This document shows positions 8,697-17,119 of a stretch of DNA of 64,000 nt, one piece after another. Below the pieces are notes generated by a model. The model was given only the letters and a program-made list of their open reading frames with translations, was not told the origin of the DNA and did not search any database. The DNA is from CAZGSN01 sp964371655. GTDB lineage: Bacteria > Desulfobacterota > Binatia > HRBIN30. Location of the stretch: the NCBI GenBank assembly GCA_964371655.1, contig CAYJOD010000003.1:62001-126000 (forward strand). Direction: 5' to 3'. Made by a program: the position numbers and the translations under genes. Positions within the stretch are counted from its first letter, which is position 1. Each line of letters begins with the position of its first letter.

Positions 8697-9572
8697 ATGA
8701 TCGCTACCCATCCATTCGGCAACACCGGACACCACAGCACGCGCGTTCTCTTCGGCGCTGCCGCTCTCGGCGCGATGCGGCAGGAGAAGGCCGACAAGAT
8801 CCTCGAGTTGCTGCTCGAATACGGCATCAACCACATCGACACCGCGGCCGCGTACGGCGACTCAGAGCTGCGCATCGGGCCGTGGATGAAGCGCCATCGC
8901 CGCGATTTCTTCCTGGCCTCGAAGACCGGCGATCGCACCTACGCCGCGGCCAAAGAAAGCATCGAGCGCTCGCTGGAGCGGCTGTGTACCGATCATCTGG
9001 ATCTCATTCAGCTGCACAACCTCGTAGATGAGCGCGAGTGGCAGACGGCGCTTGGTCCCGGTGGCGCGCTCGAAGCACTGATCGAAGCTCGCGAGCAAGG
9101 CCTGGTGCGCTTCCTCGGTGTCACCGGCCACGGCGTCAGCGTCGCTGCTCGGCATCGGCAAAGTCTCGAGCGCTTCCGGTTCGACAGCGTGCTGCTGCCC
9201 TACAACTACACGATGATGCAGATTCCCGAGTACGCCGCCGACTTCGAAGCTGTGGTTGCCATGTGTCAGCAACGAGGCGTCGCCATACAGACGATCAAGT
9301 CGGTGGCGCGCCGGCGTTGGGGGGACGAGCCCGGCCAGCGCTTCAGCTGGTACGAGCCGCTGCGAGATCGCGACGCCCTGCGCCGCGCCGTGCACTTCGT
9401 GTTGGCGCGACCGGGCTTCTTTCTCAACTCGTCGAGCGATGCGACCCTGCTGCCGCTCATCCTCGATCTCGCCGCCACCCCCGTCCAAGCCCCCGTGGCT
9501 TCCGAGCTGGAGCGCGACGTCGCCACATTCGCCATGCGGCCCTTGTTCGAGCCGGGCGTCGACGCGATCTGA
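8697..9572 (+). CDS. Aldo/keto reductase family protein
   Basis: A 291-aa (beta/alpha)8 barrel reductase of the NADPH-dependent AKR superfamily. Visible are GINHIDTAAAYGDSE (catalytic Asp and Tyr), a lysine in FFLASKTGDR, and the histidine in LDLIQLHNL. The C-terminal half (QRGVAIQTIKSVARRRWG) resembles bacterial AKRs of unknown substrate. AAGGAG lies just upstream of ATG 8697. Its physiological substrate is unknown. Neighbouring repeats isolate it from the FAH gene, so it is probably transcribed alone. Confidence 0.92.
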   Translation: MIATHPFGNTGHHSTRVLFGAAALGAMRQEKADKILELLLEYGINHIDTAAAYGDSELRIGPWMKRHRRDFFLASKTGDRTYAAAKESIERSLERLCTDHLDLIQLHNLVDEREWQTALGPGGALEALIEAREQGLVRFLGVTGHGVSVAARHRQSLERFRFDSVLLPYNYTMMQIPEYAADFEAVVAMCQQRGVAIQTIKSVARRRWGDEPGQRFSWYEPLRDRDALRRAVHFVLARPGFFLNSSSDATLLPLILDLAATPVQAPVASELERDVATFAMRPLFEPGVDAI

Positions 9573-9706
9573 GCGGGTGCACGACACCACCCGACGCCAC
9601 CTATACGTTCCGAGCCTCGCTGCGCCTGGCACTATCCCGCGGCCGGGAGGAGCCGTGAGCCGTCGAACAGCTTGACAATCGGACATTCTTGACCGACGCT
9701 GAATGA

Positions 9707-9922
9707 GTGAAGGGCAGTGAATTTGTCCGCAAGTTGCAGAAGCTCGGCAAGCAGCGGGGTATTGATGTTCGGTTTGTCGCAGAGCGAGGGAAGGGAAGCC
9801 ACGGCACGCTCTACTACGGAGAGCGTTTCACTGTCGTGAAGGACCGCAAGAAGGAGCTCTCAGCGGCGTTGCTTGCGGCGATGCTCGCCCAGTTGGGCTT
9901 GTCGGGAGGAGATCTCAGATGA
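9707..9922 (+). CDS. hicA: HicA-family mRNA interferase toxin
   Basis: A 71-aa HicA-like toxin with a double-stranded-RNA-binding fold. The conserved glycine-serine-histidine motif GKGSHGTLYYG supplies the catalytic histidine. The protein opens with VKGSEFVRKLQKLG, as HicA proteins usually do. The start is GTG at 9707 and no strong ribosome-binding site is visible. HicB follows 16 bp downstream, the usual toxin-first order. HicA toxins cleave mRNA and arrest growth unless bound by HicB. Confidence 0.85.
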   Translation: MKGSEFVRKLQKLGKQRGIDVRFVAERGKGSHGTLYYGERFTVVKDRKKELSAALLAAMLAQLGLSGGDLR

Positions 9923-9938
9923 TTGTCGCTGGTGAGTC

Positions 9939-10373
9939 ATGAAGGACTTTGGATTCGCATATGCGGCGAAGTTGGTGCGCCGCGGCACCGTCGTGCTGGT
10001 CCGCTTTCCGGATTTTCCTGAAGCATTGACGGAAGGAGAAGGTGACGCTGAGGCCCTGGCTCAAGCGGCGGACTGCCTGGAGGAAGCGATCGCCGGGAGG
10101 ATCCGGCGCCGTGAAGGGATCCCCCCGGCTTCTCGGCCGAAGCCACGTGAACACGTCATCCCCGTCCCCGCCCCAATGGCTGCGAAGGCAGCGCTGTATC
10201 TGGCCTTGAAGGAGGCCGGGATCAGCCAAGTTGAACTCGCCTCACGTTTGCGGTGCCACGAGAGGGAGGTGCGGCGGCTGTTGGACCCGCGGCATCCCTC
10301 CAAGCTGCCGCGCATCGAACGCGCCTTGTCCGAGCTGGGAAAGCGGCTCGTTGTAGAGATGCGAGCCGCATAG
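9939..10373 (+). CDS. hicB: HicB-family antitoxin with C-terminal helix-turn-helix
   Basis: A 144-aa antitoxin. The N-terminal part has the partly degraded RNase-H-like HicB fold: LVRFPDFPEALTEGEGDAEA, then LAQAADCLEEAI. The C-terminal part (about 85-140) is a helix-turn-helix: AGISQVELASRLRCHEREVR followed by RLLDP and IERALSELGKRLVV. Such HTH-bearing HicB proteins bind HicA and repress their own operon. A run of arginines and prolines (RIRRREGIPPASRPKPRE) links the domains. The pair forms a compact two-gene unit. Confidence 0.88.
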   Translation: MKDFGFAYAAKLVRRGTVVLVRFPDFPEALTEGEGDAEALAQAADCLEEAIAGRIRRREGIPPASRPKPREHVIPVPAPMAAKAALYLALKEAGISQVELASRLRCHEREVRRLLDPRHPSKLPRIERALSELGKRLVVEMRAA

Positions 10374-10831
10374 GGGGCGTCGCCGGTGTACGAATTCGCG
10401 GCGTAGATACCGCTGAATCTATGCGTCCGTAAGTGCTCGCCGTTCTCTCCGGGGTCGGACCGCGCCGACCGATTGTCCGCGGCACGATGCCCAGGATCGC
10501 GGCAATCACCGAGATGATCGCATCGATTCCCCAGACCGGCGCCGCAACGCCCACAAGCGCAAGCGTCGAGCCCAGGAGCGGCTTGGCTCATGCTCAAAGG
10601 CAGCACCTGGCGGATGGTGCAATTCGGAATGACGTCAGGTTCAATCTTCCGAATCCAACCCGCGCCATTCTATTGGCACAGGCAAATGCCCCAACGCACG
10701 GGGAAAACACCCAACACGGCGGCGTCAGGGCTCCCGAATTCGTGCCCAGGGTAGGGTGGCGAGTTTTCGCACGTTGGCGCGTGAGTTGCACACTGGGTGT
10801 TCAGAAACTCAAACGCCAAGGAGGTGGCACG
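10374..10831. other. 458-bp gap without a convincing gene
   Basis: Between hicB and the DUF5666 gene. A short imperfect inverted repeat, CGTAGAT with ATCTATG, lies near 10401-10425. The minus strand around 10460-10560 encodes a hydrophobic stretch (GIDAIISVIAAILGIVP) but without a credible start or ribosome-binding site. I see no promoter that I would defend. Confidence 0.5.
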
Positions 10832-11704
10832 ATGAAACGACGAAATTCAGTGGTAGTTGGGAGCACCCTGCTCGCAGCGGTGCTTTGCCTGGGTCGAGCC
10901 AATGTAGCGGCGGCTGACGACGAGACCGACGATACCAGCCTTCAGATCGAAGCCGCGATTGACGCTGTGTCGTGTGCGACGGTTCCGCAAACCATCACGG
11001 TTCTAGGGATCAACGTCGACATCACCGCCGCGGTGTTCGAGGGCGGGTCGGCAACCGATTGTGCCACTCTTGAAGTCGGGCGTACTGCGGAGCTGCAGCT
11101 CACCGGCGATGTGGCGCCGCTGGTCGCCGCCACAATCAGCACCTCGGGGGGCGGTAACACCCAACTGCAAGGCGCGATTCAAAGCATCGACGCCGTGGCG
11201 CAAACGATCCAGATTCTCGGCGTGACGATCTCTACCGCCGGAGCTGAATTGGACGGTGCCGATGATGACTCCAGCGACGGTACGACCACGCCGATCGATC
11301 CGACGGCACTCGTCGTCGGGCAGTTTGTCAGCGTCGAGCTCGACGATTCGCAGCTGCCAAGCTTTGTCGCCAAGAAGGTGGAGCTAAAGAACTTCACCAA
11401 TCAGGTGGAAGTGGAAGTCGACGACGCCGACGGGAATCCGATCGACGATGCTAGCGACGACATCAGCGTCGACGCCACCGCTACCACGGTAGTGACCACA
11501 CCGACCGGCACCAGCAGGAAGAGAAAGGTGCTGCACTTGCACACCTCCACCAGCGGTAGCTTCACCCTTACCGGTTTGCCGACTGGAAAAGCAAAAGTTA
11601 CGGTCAAGCGCGTGGCCAACGGCAAGACCCGGAAAAAGACCGGTCACGCCGTCGTCGTCGGCAACACCGCCGTGCCGGTGACGGTTAAGCTTCGCACCAA
11701 CTAG
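10832..11704 (+). CDS. Exported protein with DUF5666-like repeats
   Basis: A 290-aa secreted or periplasmic protein. It starts at ATG 10832 behind a strong AAGGAGGT; the reading frame continues upstream but has no such site. Residues 1-28 are a signal peptide ending near VAAADDE. Two beta-rich segments with the pattern TVLGINVDIT and IQILGVTIST, each followed by VGRTAELQL or VGQFVSVEL, look like DUF5666 units. The C-terminus is a carboxypeptidase-regulatory-like beta domain (GSFTLTGLPTGKAKVTVKRV). Function unknown; it may be a surface or matrix protein. A clear terminator follows. Confidence 0.75.
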   Translation: MKRRNSVVVGSTLLAAVLCLGRANVAAADDETDDTSLQIEAAIDAVSCATVPQTITVLGINVDITAAVFEGGSATDCATLEVGRTAELQLTGDVAPLVAATISTSGGGNTQLQGAIQSIDAVAQTIQILGVTISTAGAELDGADDDSSDGTTTPIDPTALVVGQFVSVELDDSQLPSFVAKKVELKNFTNQVEVEVDDADGNPIDDASDDISVDATATTVVTTPTGTSRKRKVLHLHTSTSGSFTLTGLPTGKAKVTVKRVANGKTRKKTGHAVVVGNTAVPVTVKLRTN

Positions 11705-11724
11705 AAACTCTCCGTACTCGCGAG

Positions 11725-11758
11725 AAGAGGGCCACACGCCGTGTGGCCCTCTTTCTTT
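11725..11758 (+). terminator. Rho-independent terminator after the DUF5666 gene
   Basis: Perfect 13-bp arms AAGAGGGCCACAC and GTGTGGCCCTCTT enclose a 3-base GCC loop and are followed by TCTTT. It begins 21 bp after the stop codon at 11704. Confidence 0.9.
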
Positions 11759-11814
11759 GCGCCACCCTCACTCTTCCGGAAAATCATTTGCGGCCGTAGG
11801 CGCCCCGACGCCCC

Positions 11815-11860
11815 AAGGCAGGAGCAAGCTCCCGCACTCCAAGGGGTGCGGCGATGGAAG
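11815..11860. repeat. GGGAGCAAGCTCCCGCACTCC repeat, single arm
   Basis: The run AGGAGCAAGCTCCCGCACTC and the following GGGGTGCGGC belong to the same family as 39651-39745, 46619-46758 and 57024-57052. The unit forms a small hairpin (GGAGCAAGCTCC). The rest of 11759-12016 holds nothing that I recognise. Confidence 0.6.
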
Positions 11861-12016
11861 CGCGCCAATTCTAATCCGGAAAAAAGCAGATGAACCACGG
11901 ATGAACGCCGATGGACACGGATGAGGCAAGAGGAGCTTGGGGAAATTGCTGATTGGTCCCTCGGTGTCTCGACACATTTGGATGCCTGCTTCCCCGCGCC
12001 TAAGTACCCGTCGGCA

Positions 12017-12199
12017 CAAGTATGGCGACGTATTCCATGACCCATCCCCGTTCGCCCCGAGTAGCCCCGTCTTCGCAGGGGCGTATCGAGGGGCCGCCTG
12101 ATGAGGCGGGCTGCCGCATCGTCCCTCGATACGCCGCCGAAAGGATGGCGGCTACTCGGGACGAACGGAATACGTGGTCGAACTTACGCAACAGAGTAC
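12017..12199. repeat. 183-bp interspersed palindromic element, copy 2
   Basis: Second copy of the element at 6446-6627, with the same nested arms (GGCTACTCGGGACGAACG and its partner). The motif CTAAGTACC occurs on both sides, starting at 12000 and 12199; this could be a target duplication or an extension of the inverted ends. It lies in the 555-bp gap between the DUF5666 gene and the metallo-hydrolase gene. Confidence 0.8.
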
Positions 12200-12259
12200 T
12201 AAGTACCGGCAATCCGCGTGAATCAGTGTCCATCCGCGGTTCCAATTGATGTTTTCGGG

Positions 12260-13333
12260 CTAATGAAGGGTGCTGGTCCGCACTTCCTTCGACCCGAGCG
12301 GCAACTCGATCACCAAACCGTCGTGAGCAAGGATCACGTCCTTGCGCACGGCTTCGACGCCGCGCAGGAACACGCTTTCGGCGAGGCGATTGGGCGGCGG
12401 CGGTGTCAGGTGGTAGAGGACGAGGGTGTGTACGCCGGCTTCGTTGGCTGCCTGCGCGGCTTCGACCGGAGTGCTGTGGTAATTCTGGATGTCGCCCATG
12501 AGCTTGGCAATGCGGTCACGGCCGACACCCTTCGCGGCGGCCCCGATCATGGCCACGATGTCGTTCGCCTGGGCTTCGTGCAGCAACACGTCCGCCCCGT
12601 TCGCCGCGTGGATGAGCCCGGCGCTCTTCACGGTGTCGCCGCTGACGACGACGGAGCGGCCGCGGTAGTCGAAGCGGTACCCGACGGCGGGCTCGATCGG
12701 CGCGTGATTGACCAGGAACGCGGTTACTTTGAGATCGCCCGCTTCGAAGATGCGTGTACTCTCGGCGCCGCCGAACGTGATCGGTGTGGCTTGCATGCGG
12801 CCCTTCTCCAGTGGCAGGAAGTCGGCACCGTGGTGCGCAGTTCGATAGCCGCTGTCGAGCGCGTAAGCTTCGGCAAACCCTGATACCACGCGCTCCACGC
12901 CCAATGGTCCGTAGACCGGCAGCGGTCCCGGTCGTCCGGCAACCCAGGTTTGCATGTTGAATTCACCGAGCTCGGCGATGTGGTCGGAATGGAAATGGGT
13001 CAGCAGTACCGCGCCGATGCGCTCGCCGGGAATGTGCCACAACGCCAGGTTGTTCCACGAGCCCGTGCCCGTATCGACGATGTAGAACTTGCCGCCGGCG
13101 ATCACCGCCACGCAGGGCCGCGCGCGCGTCGGGTGCGGCATCGGCGACGAGGTGCCGCAAAGCAAGACGCGCAGGGCGTCGTCTTGAAACAGTGCCTCCT
13201 GCGTCTGCGACAGATTGCGCGCGATCATGCGCCTGACGACCGCGTCTTGCACGACCGGAACCCGCGACAGAACCGCGACCAAACCGCCGAGCACCAACGC
13301 GACCACGAACACAAAGCGAATCAATCGGCGCAT
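12260..13333 (-). CDS. Membrane-anchored metallo-beta-lactamase-fold hydrolase
   Basis: A 357-aa protein with an N-terminal membrane anchor or signal (RRLIRFVFVVALVLGGLVAV), then an RNase Z/arylsulfatase-like metallo-beta-lactamase domain. Zinc-site features are LLTHFHSDHIAELGEF (HxHxDH), VNHAPIEP, VVVSGDTVKS with a metal-bridging Asp, and LVLYHLTPPP with a late histidine. The start at 13333 has AGGAGG six bases upstream. The substrate is unknown; the anchor argues for an extracytoplasmic role rather than tRNA processing. The gene is convergent with neither neighbour and appears monocistronic. Confidence 0.9.
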   Translation of the reverse strand: MRRLIRFVFVVALVLGGLVAVLSRVPVVQDAVVRRMIARNLSQTQEALFQDDALRVLLCGTSSPMPHPTRARPCVAVIAGGKFYIVDTGTGSWNNLALWHIPGERIGAVLLTHFHSDHIAELGEFNMQTWVAGRPGPLPVYGPLGVERVVSGFAEAYALDSGYRTAHHGADFLPLEKGRMQATPITFGGAESTRIFEAGDLKVTAFLVNHAPIEPAVGYRFDYRGRSVVVSGDTVKSAGLIHAANGADVLLHEAQANDIVAMIGAAAKGVGRDRIAKLMGDIQNYHSTPVEAAQAANEAGVHTLVLYHLTPPPPNRLAESVFLRGVEAVRKDVILAHDGLVIELPLGSKEVRTSTLH

Positions 13334-13450
13334 GAACCCCTCCTGCAACGGTGGTTGCGTAGCAGGTTCACCGGTAAACAGGAATGCGCGCCGCACGCGC
13401 ACCTAGGAGGCCGCACATTTGGAGGTCTGCGCCCGCATGCCCACCGGAAG

Positions 13451-13622
13451 AATCATCACAGAGACACAGAGGCACAGAGAAAGGGGATGTGATCAGCAAA
13501 TAAGGCCGACAATCTCGCTACCGACAGGAAGGACGTGATTGTGGCCGCCGCTCCCATGCCTCTGGGGGAATTCAATACCCAGTTTAGTTTTCTCTGTGTC
13601 TCTGTGTCTCTGTGGTGAGAAA
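13451..13622. repeat. CAGAGA mirror repeat (family A), copy 1
   Basis: The left arm CACAGAGACACAGAGGCACA and the right arm (CTCTGTGTCTC units, ending TCTGTGGTGAG) are reverse complements separated by about 100 bp of unrelated sequence. Six more pairs of the same design lie at 32751, 34476, 36482, 38039, 44546 and 58745. It fills the gap before plsB. Confidence 0.8.
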
Positions 13623-13629
13623 TCCGGGC

Positions 13630-16059
13630 TTACGCGATCAGCCCCGCCAGTCGCGTCGCGGCGAGGACGCCGATGGCATCGACACGGCGGCTGACGTCGG
13701 CGAGCTCGTCGGCAAAGGCGCGGCGGCGAGCGGCGCTGTCGTCGGCGGGCTGGGTGAGGCCGCGATTGCGCGCCAGGCGCAACGCGGTTTCGAACAAGAC
13801 CTTCGACACCGATTCGGTGCTGCGAATGCGCCGCTGCAGGAGGTATTGCTTGCCGAGCGCCAGGCACTGCGACAGGAAGCTCGCGTCGTCGACGGCGGCG
13901 CCGGCGGGTAACTGCACCAAGGCGTCGCCGACAACGCGGTACGCCTCGACGAAGGGCCGCAGGATGCGATGCGCGCTGAACGGCCGCACCCGGCGCAGCA
14001 GGGCGTGCAGCTCTGCCGCTTCCTCGAAGCGCCGCTCCCAGTCGCGATCCTGGAAGCTGAGCTCCTCCTGCACCTCGGCGCGAAAGGTTTCCTTGTCGGC
14101 GAAGAAAAACTCGAACTTGAGCAGATCGCGCAAGCGCATGGCTTCGGCCCAGAACTCAATGCCCACCGCGGCGGAGCTACCCTCGGTACCGGCATACGTC
14201 TCGGCCGCTTTGAGAAGTGCGAGCTCGGCGATCGCGCCGTTGACGAAGAAGTGAATGATCGTGTTGCGATAGTATGCCGCCGCCAGGTGCTGACCCTCAC
14301 CGATCATGTACACGGGCTCGGCACCCTCGGCAAAGCAGGTTGCGACGCCATTCTCGACAAGCGCATCGAGGGCGCGGTGCACGTCTTCGGGGGTATCGAG
14401 ATCGAGCTCCGTCGTCGTCGGCAGTTGGCGCGTCCGCACGTAGTCGACGAGGTTGCGCAGTGCGGCGATGCTTTCCTGCACCGTCACGGCACGATCGAGA
14501 GTCCCCAACAGGGCCAGAGTCAACAGCGAGGTTGGCGTGATCGGCGTGGCGCGATTGATGCGGACCGACACCTCGAACGCCAGCTTTTGCAGCACCAGGT
14601 TGTCTTCGTCGTCGTTGGGCTCGGCCTGCGGGTGCGGTGGCCCCAGGGCTTTCGCCAACGACAGCGGGTCACCGAAGCGGATATGGATGTTGCCGTAGCC
14701 GCGTCGCAGCTTGCGCACCACTTTCAGAAACCAGCCAAAGCTCTCACGCTCCTTGGCGGCGCCGCGCTGCTCGGCGACGTAGTCGCCGACGTCTTGGATC
14801 TGATCGTAGGCAATCGATACCGGGACGAGCTGTACATCTTCGCTCTTGCCGCGGCGGTAGGCATCGACGACGTAGGCGAGCAAGCCGAAGCGCGGTGGCA
14901 GTAGCTTTCCCGACCGCGACCGCCCACCTTCGATGTACCACTCCAACGGAAAGCGCTTCTCGATGAGATAGTCGACGTACTGGCGCAGGACGAACTTGTA
15001 AATGGGATTGTCCTTGAAGCTGCGGCGGATGAAGAACACGCCGCTGCGGCGCACCAGCGGACCGACCGGAAAGAAGTTCATGTTGATGCCGCCGGCGGTG
15101 TGGTTCGGCGGCAAGCCGTTCTCGTGCAGCATGTACTGCAGGACCAGGTGGTCGAGATTCGACTTGTGCGACGGCAGGAAGACAATCGGATGGCGTTGCG
15201 CGAGTGTGGCGACGTGGTCGAGCTGCGCCTGCTCGTACTCCACGCCGCCGTAGCCGAGCGAGTAGATGTAGTGAATGAAGTGCGCGACCAGATCGATCAC
15301 GTAGGTGCTGTGGCTGGCCGCGATCTCGCGAAGGTAGCGCGCCGCTTCGAGCATGGCCTCAGACTCGGAGCGGCCGGCGTCGCGTGCCAGCCGCGCCAGG
15401 CCACCGCGAAACGCAGGCCGTGACCGCAGCTCCTCGTGCACCAGGCGCGGCACCTTGTAGCGCGCGCCGCGCAAGCGCCGTTCGGCGCGTTCCAAGGCCA
15501 GCGCCGCTTGGCGCGCGACGAACTCCGGTAGGCTAAGGGTGAGGGTCGCGTCTGCACCACCGGCTCCCTGCCAGCGCTGGCGCAGCTGCGACAGCGGGGC
15601 GGGGTCGCCGGCAACGATGGCGCAGCGATCGGGCTCGCGGCGCAGCACCCAGCTCTGCCGCAGCGGACCGGGATCGCGCGGGTCGCCGAAGGTGAGCAGA
15701 TCACGCAACGTCGCCACCCGGCGTCCGTGGCGATTCGAAGGCCGCCAGGCAATTCGTAACGGCGCCAGCAACGGATCATCACCGCTCGCCAGCGCCGCTT
15801 CCAGCCGCGGATCGAGGCCGCGCCGTTTCGACGCACGCGAAGATGGAATCGGGATTTCTTCGTAGCTCGCCGGCGCCAGCCCGCTCGCGGCACGCGCCGC
15901 GATCCAATCGTGTAGCCGGCGTCCTTCAAGAGCGCTGGCGGCATCAATCAAGAAGATGACACGGCGCCCGTCGCTGTGCGGCCATCCCGGTTCGATGTCC
16001 GCGGTCTCCTGCAGCTCGCTCACCCGCCCCTCATACAAACTTGCGGCGGCAATGAGCAA
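13630..16059 (-). CDS. plsB: Glycerol-3-phosphate 1-O-acyltransferase
   Basis: Acylates sn-glycerol-3-phosphate at position 1, the first step of phospholipid synthesis, at the inner membrane. The 809-aa length matches PlsB. Acyltransferase motifs appear in order: VFLPSHKSNLDHLVL (HxxxxD), GVFFIRRSFKDN, WYIEGGRSRSGKLLPPR, and VPVSIAYDQIQD. The long N- and C-terminal extensions are typical of PlsB and absent from PlsC. It is divergently transcribed from the sigma-54 cluster at 16321. A separate PlsC-like domain is encoded at 32988-34418. Confidence 0.95.
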   Translation of the reverse strand: MLIAAASLYEGRVSELQETADIEPGWPHSDGRRVIFLIDAASALEGRRLHDWIAARAASGLAPASYEEIPIPSSRASKRRGLDPRLEAALASGDDPLLAPLRIAWRPSNRHGRRVATLRDLLTFGDPRDPGPLRQSWVLRREPDRCAIVAGDPAPLSQLRQRWQGAGGADATLTLSLPEFVARQAALALERAERRLRGARYKVPRLVHEELRSRPAFRGGLARLARDAGRSESEAMLEAARYLREIAASHSTYVIDLVAHFIHYIYSLGYGGVEYEQAQLDHVATLAQRHPIVFLPSHKSNLDHLVLQYMLHENGLPPNHTAGGINMNFFPVGPLVRRSGVFFIRRSFKDNPIYKFVLRQYVDYLIEKRFPLEWYIEGGRSRSGKLLPPRFGLLAYVVDAYRRGKSEDVQLVPVSIAYDQIQDVGDYVAEQRGAAKERESFGWFLKVVRKLRRGYGNIHIRFGDPLSLAKALGPPHPQAEPNDDEDNLVLQKLAFEVSVRINRATPITPTSLLTLALLGTLDRAVTVQESIAALRNLVDYVRTRQLPTTTELDLDTPEDVHRALDALVENGVATCFAEGAEPVYMIGEGQHLAAAYYRNTIIHFFVNGAIAELALLKAAETYAGTEGSSAAVGIEFWAEAMRLRDLLKFEFFFADKETFRAEVQEELSFQDRDWERRFEEAAELHALLRRVRPFSAHRILRPFVEAYRVVGDALVQLPAGAAVDDASFLSQCLALGKQYLLQRRIRSTESVSKVLFETALRLARNRGLTQPADDSAARRRAFADELADVSRRVDAIGVLAATRLAGLIA

Positions 16060-16233
16060 GCGCCGGCGCGAGGTTTGTGCGTGCCGCTAGGGGCTACAGG
16101 AAGAAGTTGCCCTCGCGGGCGAAGCAGGCAGGAACTGAGATGGAACCGAACTCCGCTTCGCTCGCAACAGCCGTCTAGACTCCGAAAACGAAACCGGCTT
16201 CGCGGCTGGGGATCGCAGGACAAGCGTTTTGGT

Positions 16234-16250
16234 TTGGCAGAGATCTTGCG
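16234..16250 (+). promoter_or_regulatory. Sigma-54-type (-24/-12) promoter
   Basis: TTGGCAGAGATCTTGCG has the invariant GG (16236-16237) and GC (16248-16249) separated by exactly ten bases, and agrees with TGGCAC-N5-TTGC at all but one key position. Transcription would start near 16261, 60 bp before the first gene (16321). A sigma-54 activator gene with an intact GAFTGA motif lies at 28191-29633. Enhancer sites were not identified in 16060-16230. Confidence 0.72.
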
Positions 16251-16320
16251 TTCAGCGTCATGCAGGTCACCCCGGGGCTGGGTTGTCCCGGGTTATTCAT
16301 CGAGAAAGGGAGGTGCGCGC

Positions 16321-17094
16321 ATGCATGATCTGGATCGCATAATGGCAGAGGTGGATACCGGCGAGGGCGACTTTGCGGGCGAGTACGGCGTTCAAGGTGA
16401 AGAGCCGGGAGAGACCTCGCTGGACGAGCTTCTCCAGGAAGCCGGTCTTCAGGGGGGCAACGGTTACGAAGTTGACCAGCCCGAGACAAGCGAGCCGGAG
16501 TACACAGGCTTTGAGACGACTAACTTCGAGGCCGATCAGGGGGAGATGCCGCTGTCGGAAGTCGAGGAGATGGAGTTTGCTGGACAGCTTCTCGAGATCA
16601 CCAACGAAGACGAGTTGGATCAGTTCCTCGGCAAGGTTTTCAAACGGGTGTGGCGCCGGGCTCGGCGCGTGGCGCGCGGGGTTGTGAAACCGCTGGGAAG
16701 CGCGCTGAAGGCGATTGCTAAACGTGCCCTCCCGATCGTGGGTGGTGCGGTGGGTGGCGTATTCGGCGGCCCACTGGGTGGAATGGTCGGCAGCCAACTC
16801 GCATCAGGAGCCGGAAGCATGTTCGGGCTCGAGCTTGAGGGCATGAGCTCCCAGGATCAGGAGTACGAAGTCGCGCGGCGTTACGTGCGTTTTGCATCCA
16901 GCGCAGCGGCGCGGGCGGCCCGAACGAACCAAGCGCCGAACAAAGCGGTGCGAGACGCTCTGCGCGGTGCAGCACGACGATTCGCTCCAGGACTGCTGCG
17001 TAGTGGTGTCCAGCTGACCGCTGCCCCTGATGTACGGCGTCAGCGCGGAGTGTGGATTCGCCGCGGCCGAGCGATCATCGTGCTCGGGGCCTAG
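16321..17094 (+). CDS. Acidic protein with basic patch, glycine zipper and conserved-looking tail
   Basis: I cannot assign a function to this 257-aa protein. It has a strange layered build. Residues 1-102 are very acidic, rich in Glu, Asp and Gly, with repeated E-[YF]-x-G/E patterns. Residues 105-137 are strongly basic (VFKRVWRRARRVARG). Residues 139-168 form a glycine zipper (GGAVGGVFGGPLGGMVGSQL) able to insert in or span a membrane. Residues 175-225 are an amphipathic, Ala/Arg-rich helix region, and the end is GVWIRRGRAIIVLGA. No signal peptide is seen. The start has GGGAGG seven bases upstream. It is the first gene after the sigma-54 promoter, so likely the most abundant product. It may be a self-inserting membrane or exported protein. 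Confidence 0.75.
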   Translation: MHDLDRIMAEVDTGEGDFAGEYGVQGEEPGETSLDELLQEAGLQGGNGYEVDQPETSEPEYTGFETTNFEADQGEMPLSEVEEMEFAGQLLEITNEDELDQFLGKVFKRVWRRARRVARGVVKPLGSALKAIAKRALPIVGGAVGGVFGGPLGGMVGSQLASGAGSMFGLELEGMSSQDQEYEVARRYVRFASSAAARAARTNQAPNKAVRDALRGAARRFAPGLLRSGVQLTAAPDVRRQRGVWIRRGRAIIVLGA

Positions 17095-17119
17095 GCGCGT
17101 CCGAAGGGAGCTGTCACCT

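Noticed and set aside
10460..10560. Hydrophobic minus-strand peptide GIDAIISVIAAILGIVP
   Set aside because: No credible start codon or ribosome-binding site, and it continues as Arg/Thr-rich non-protein-like sequence.
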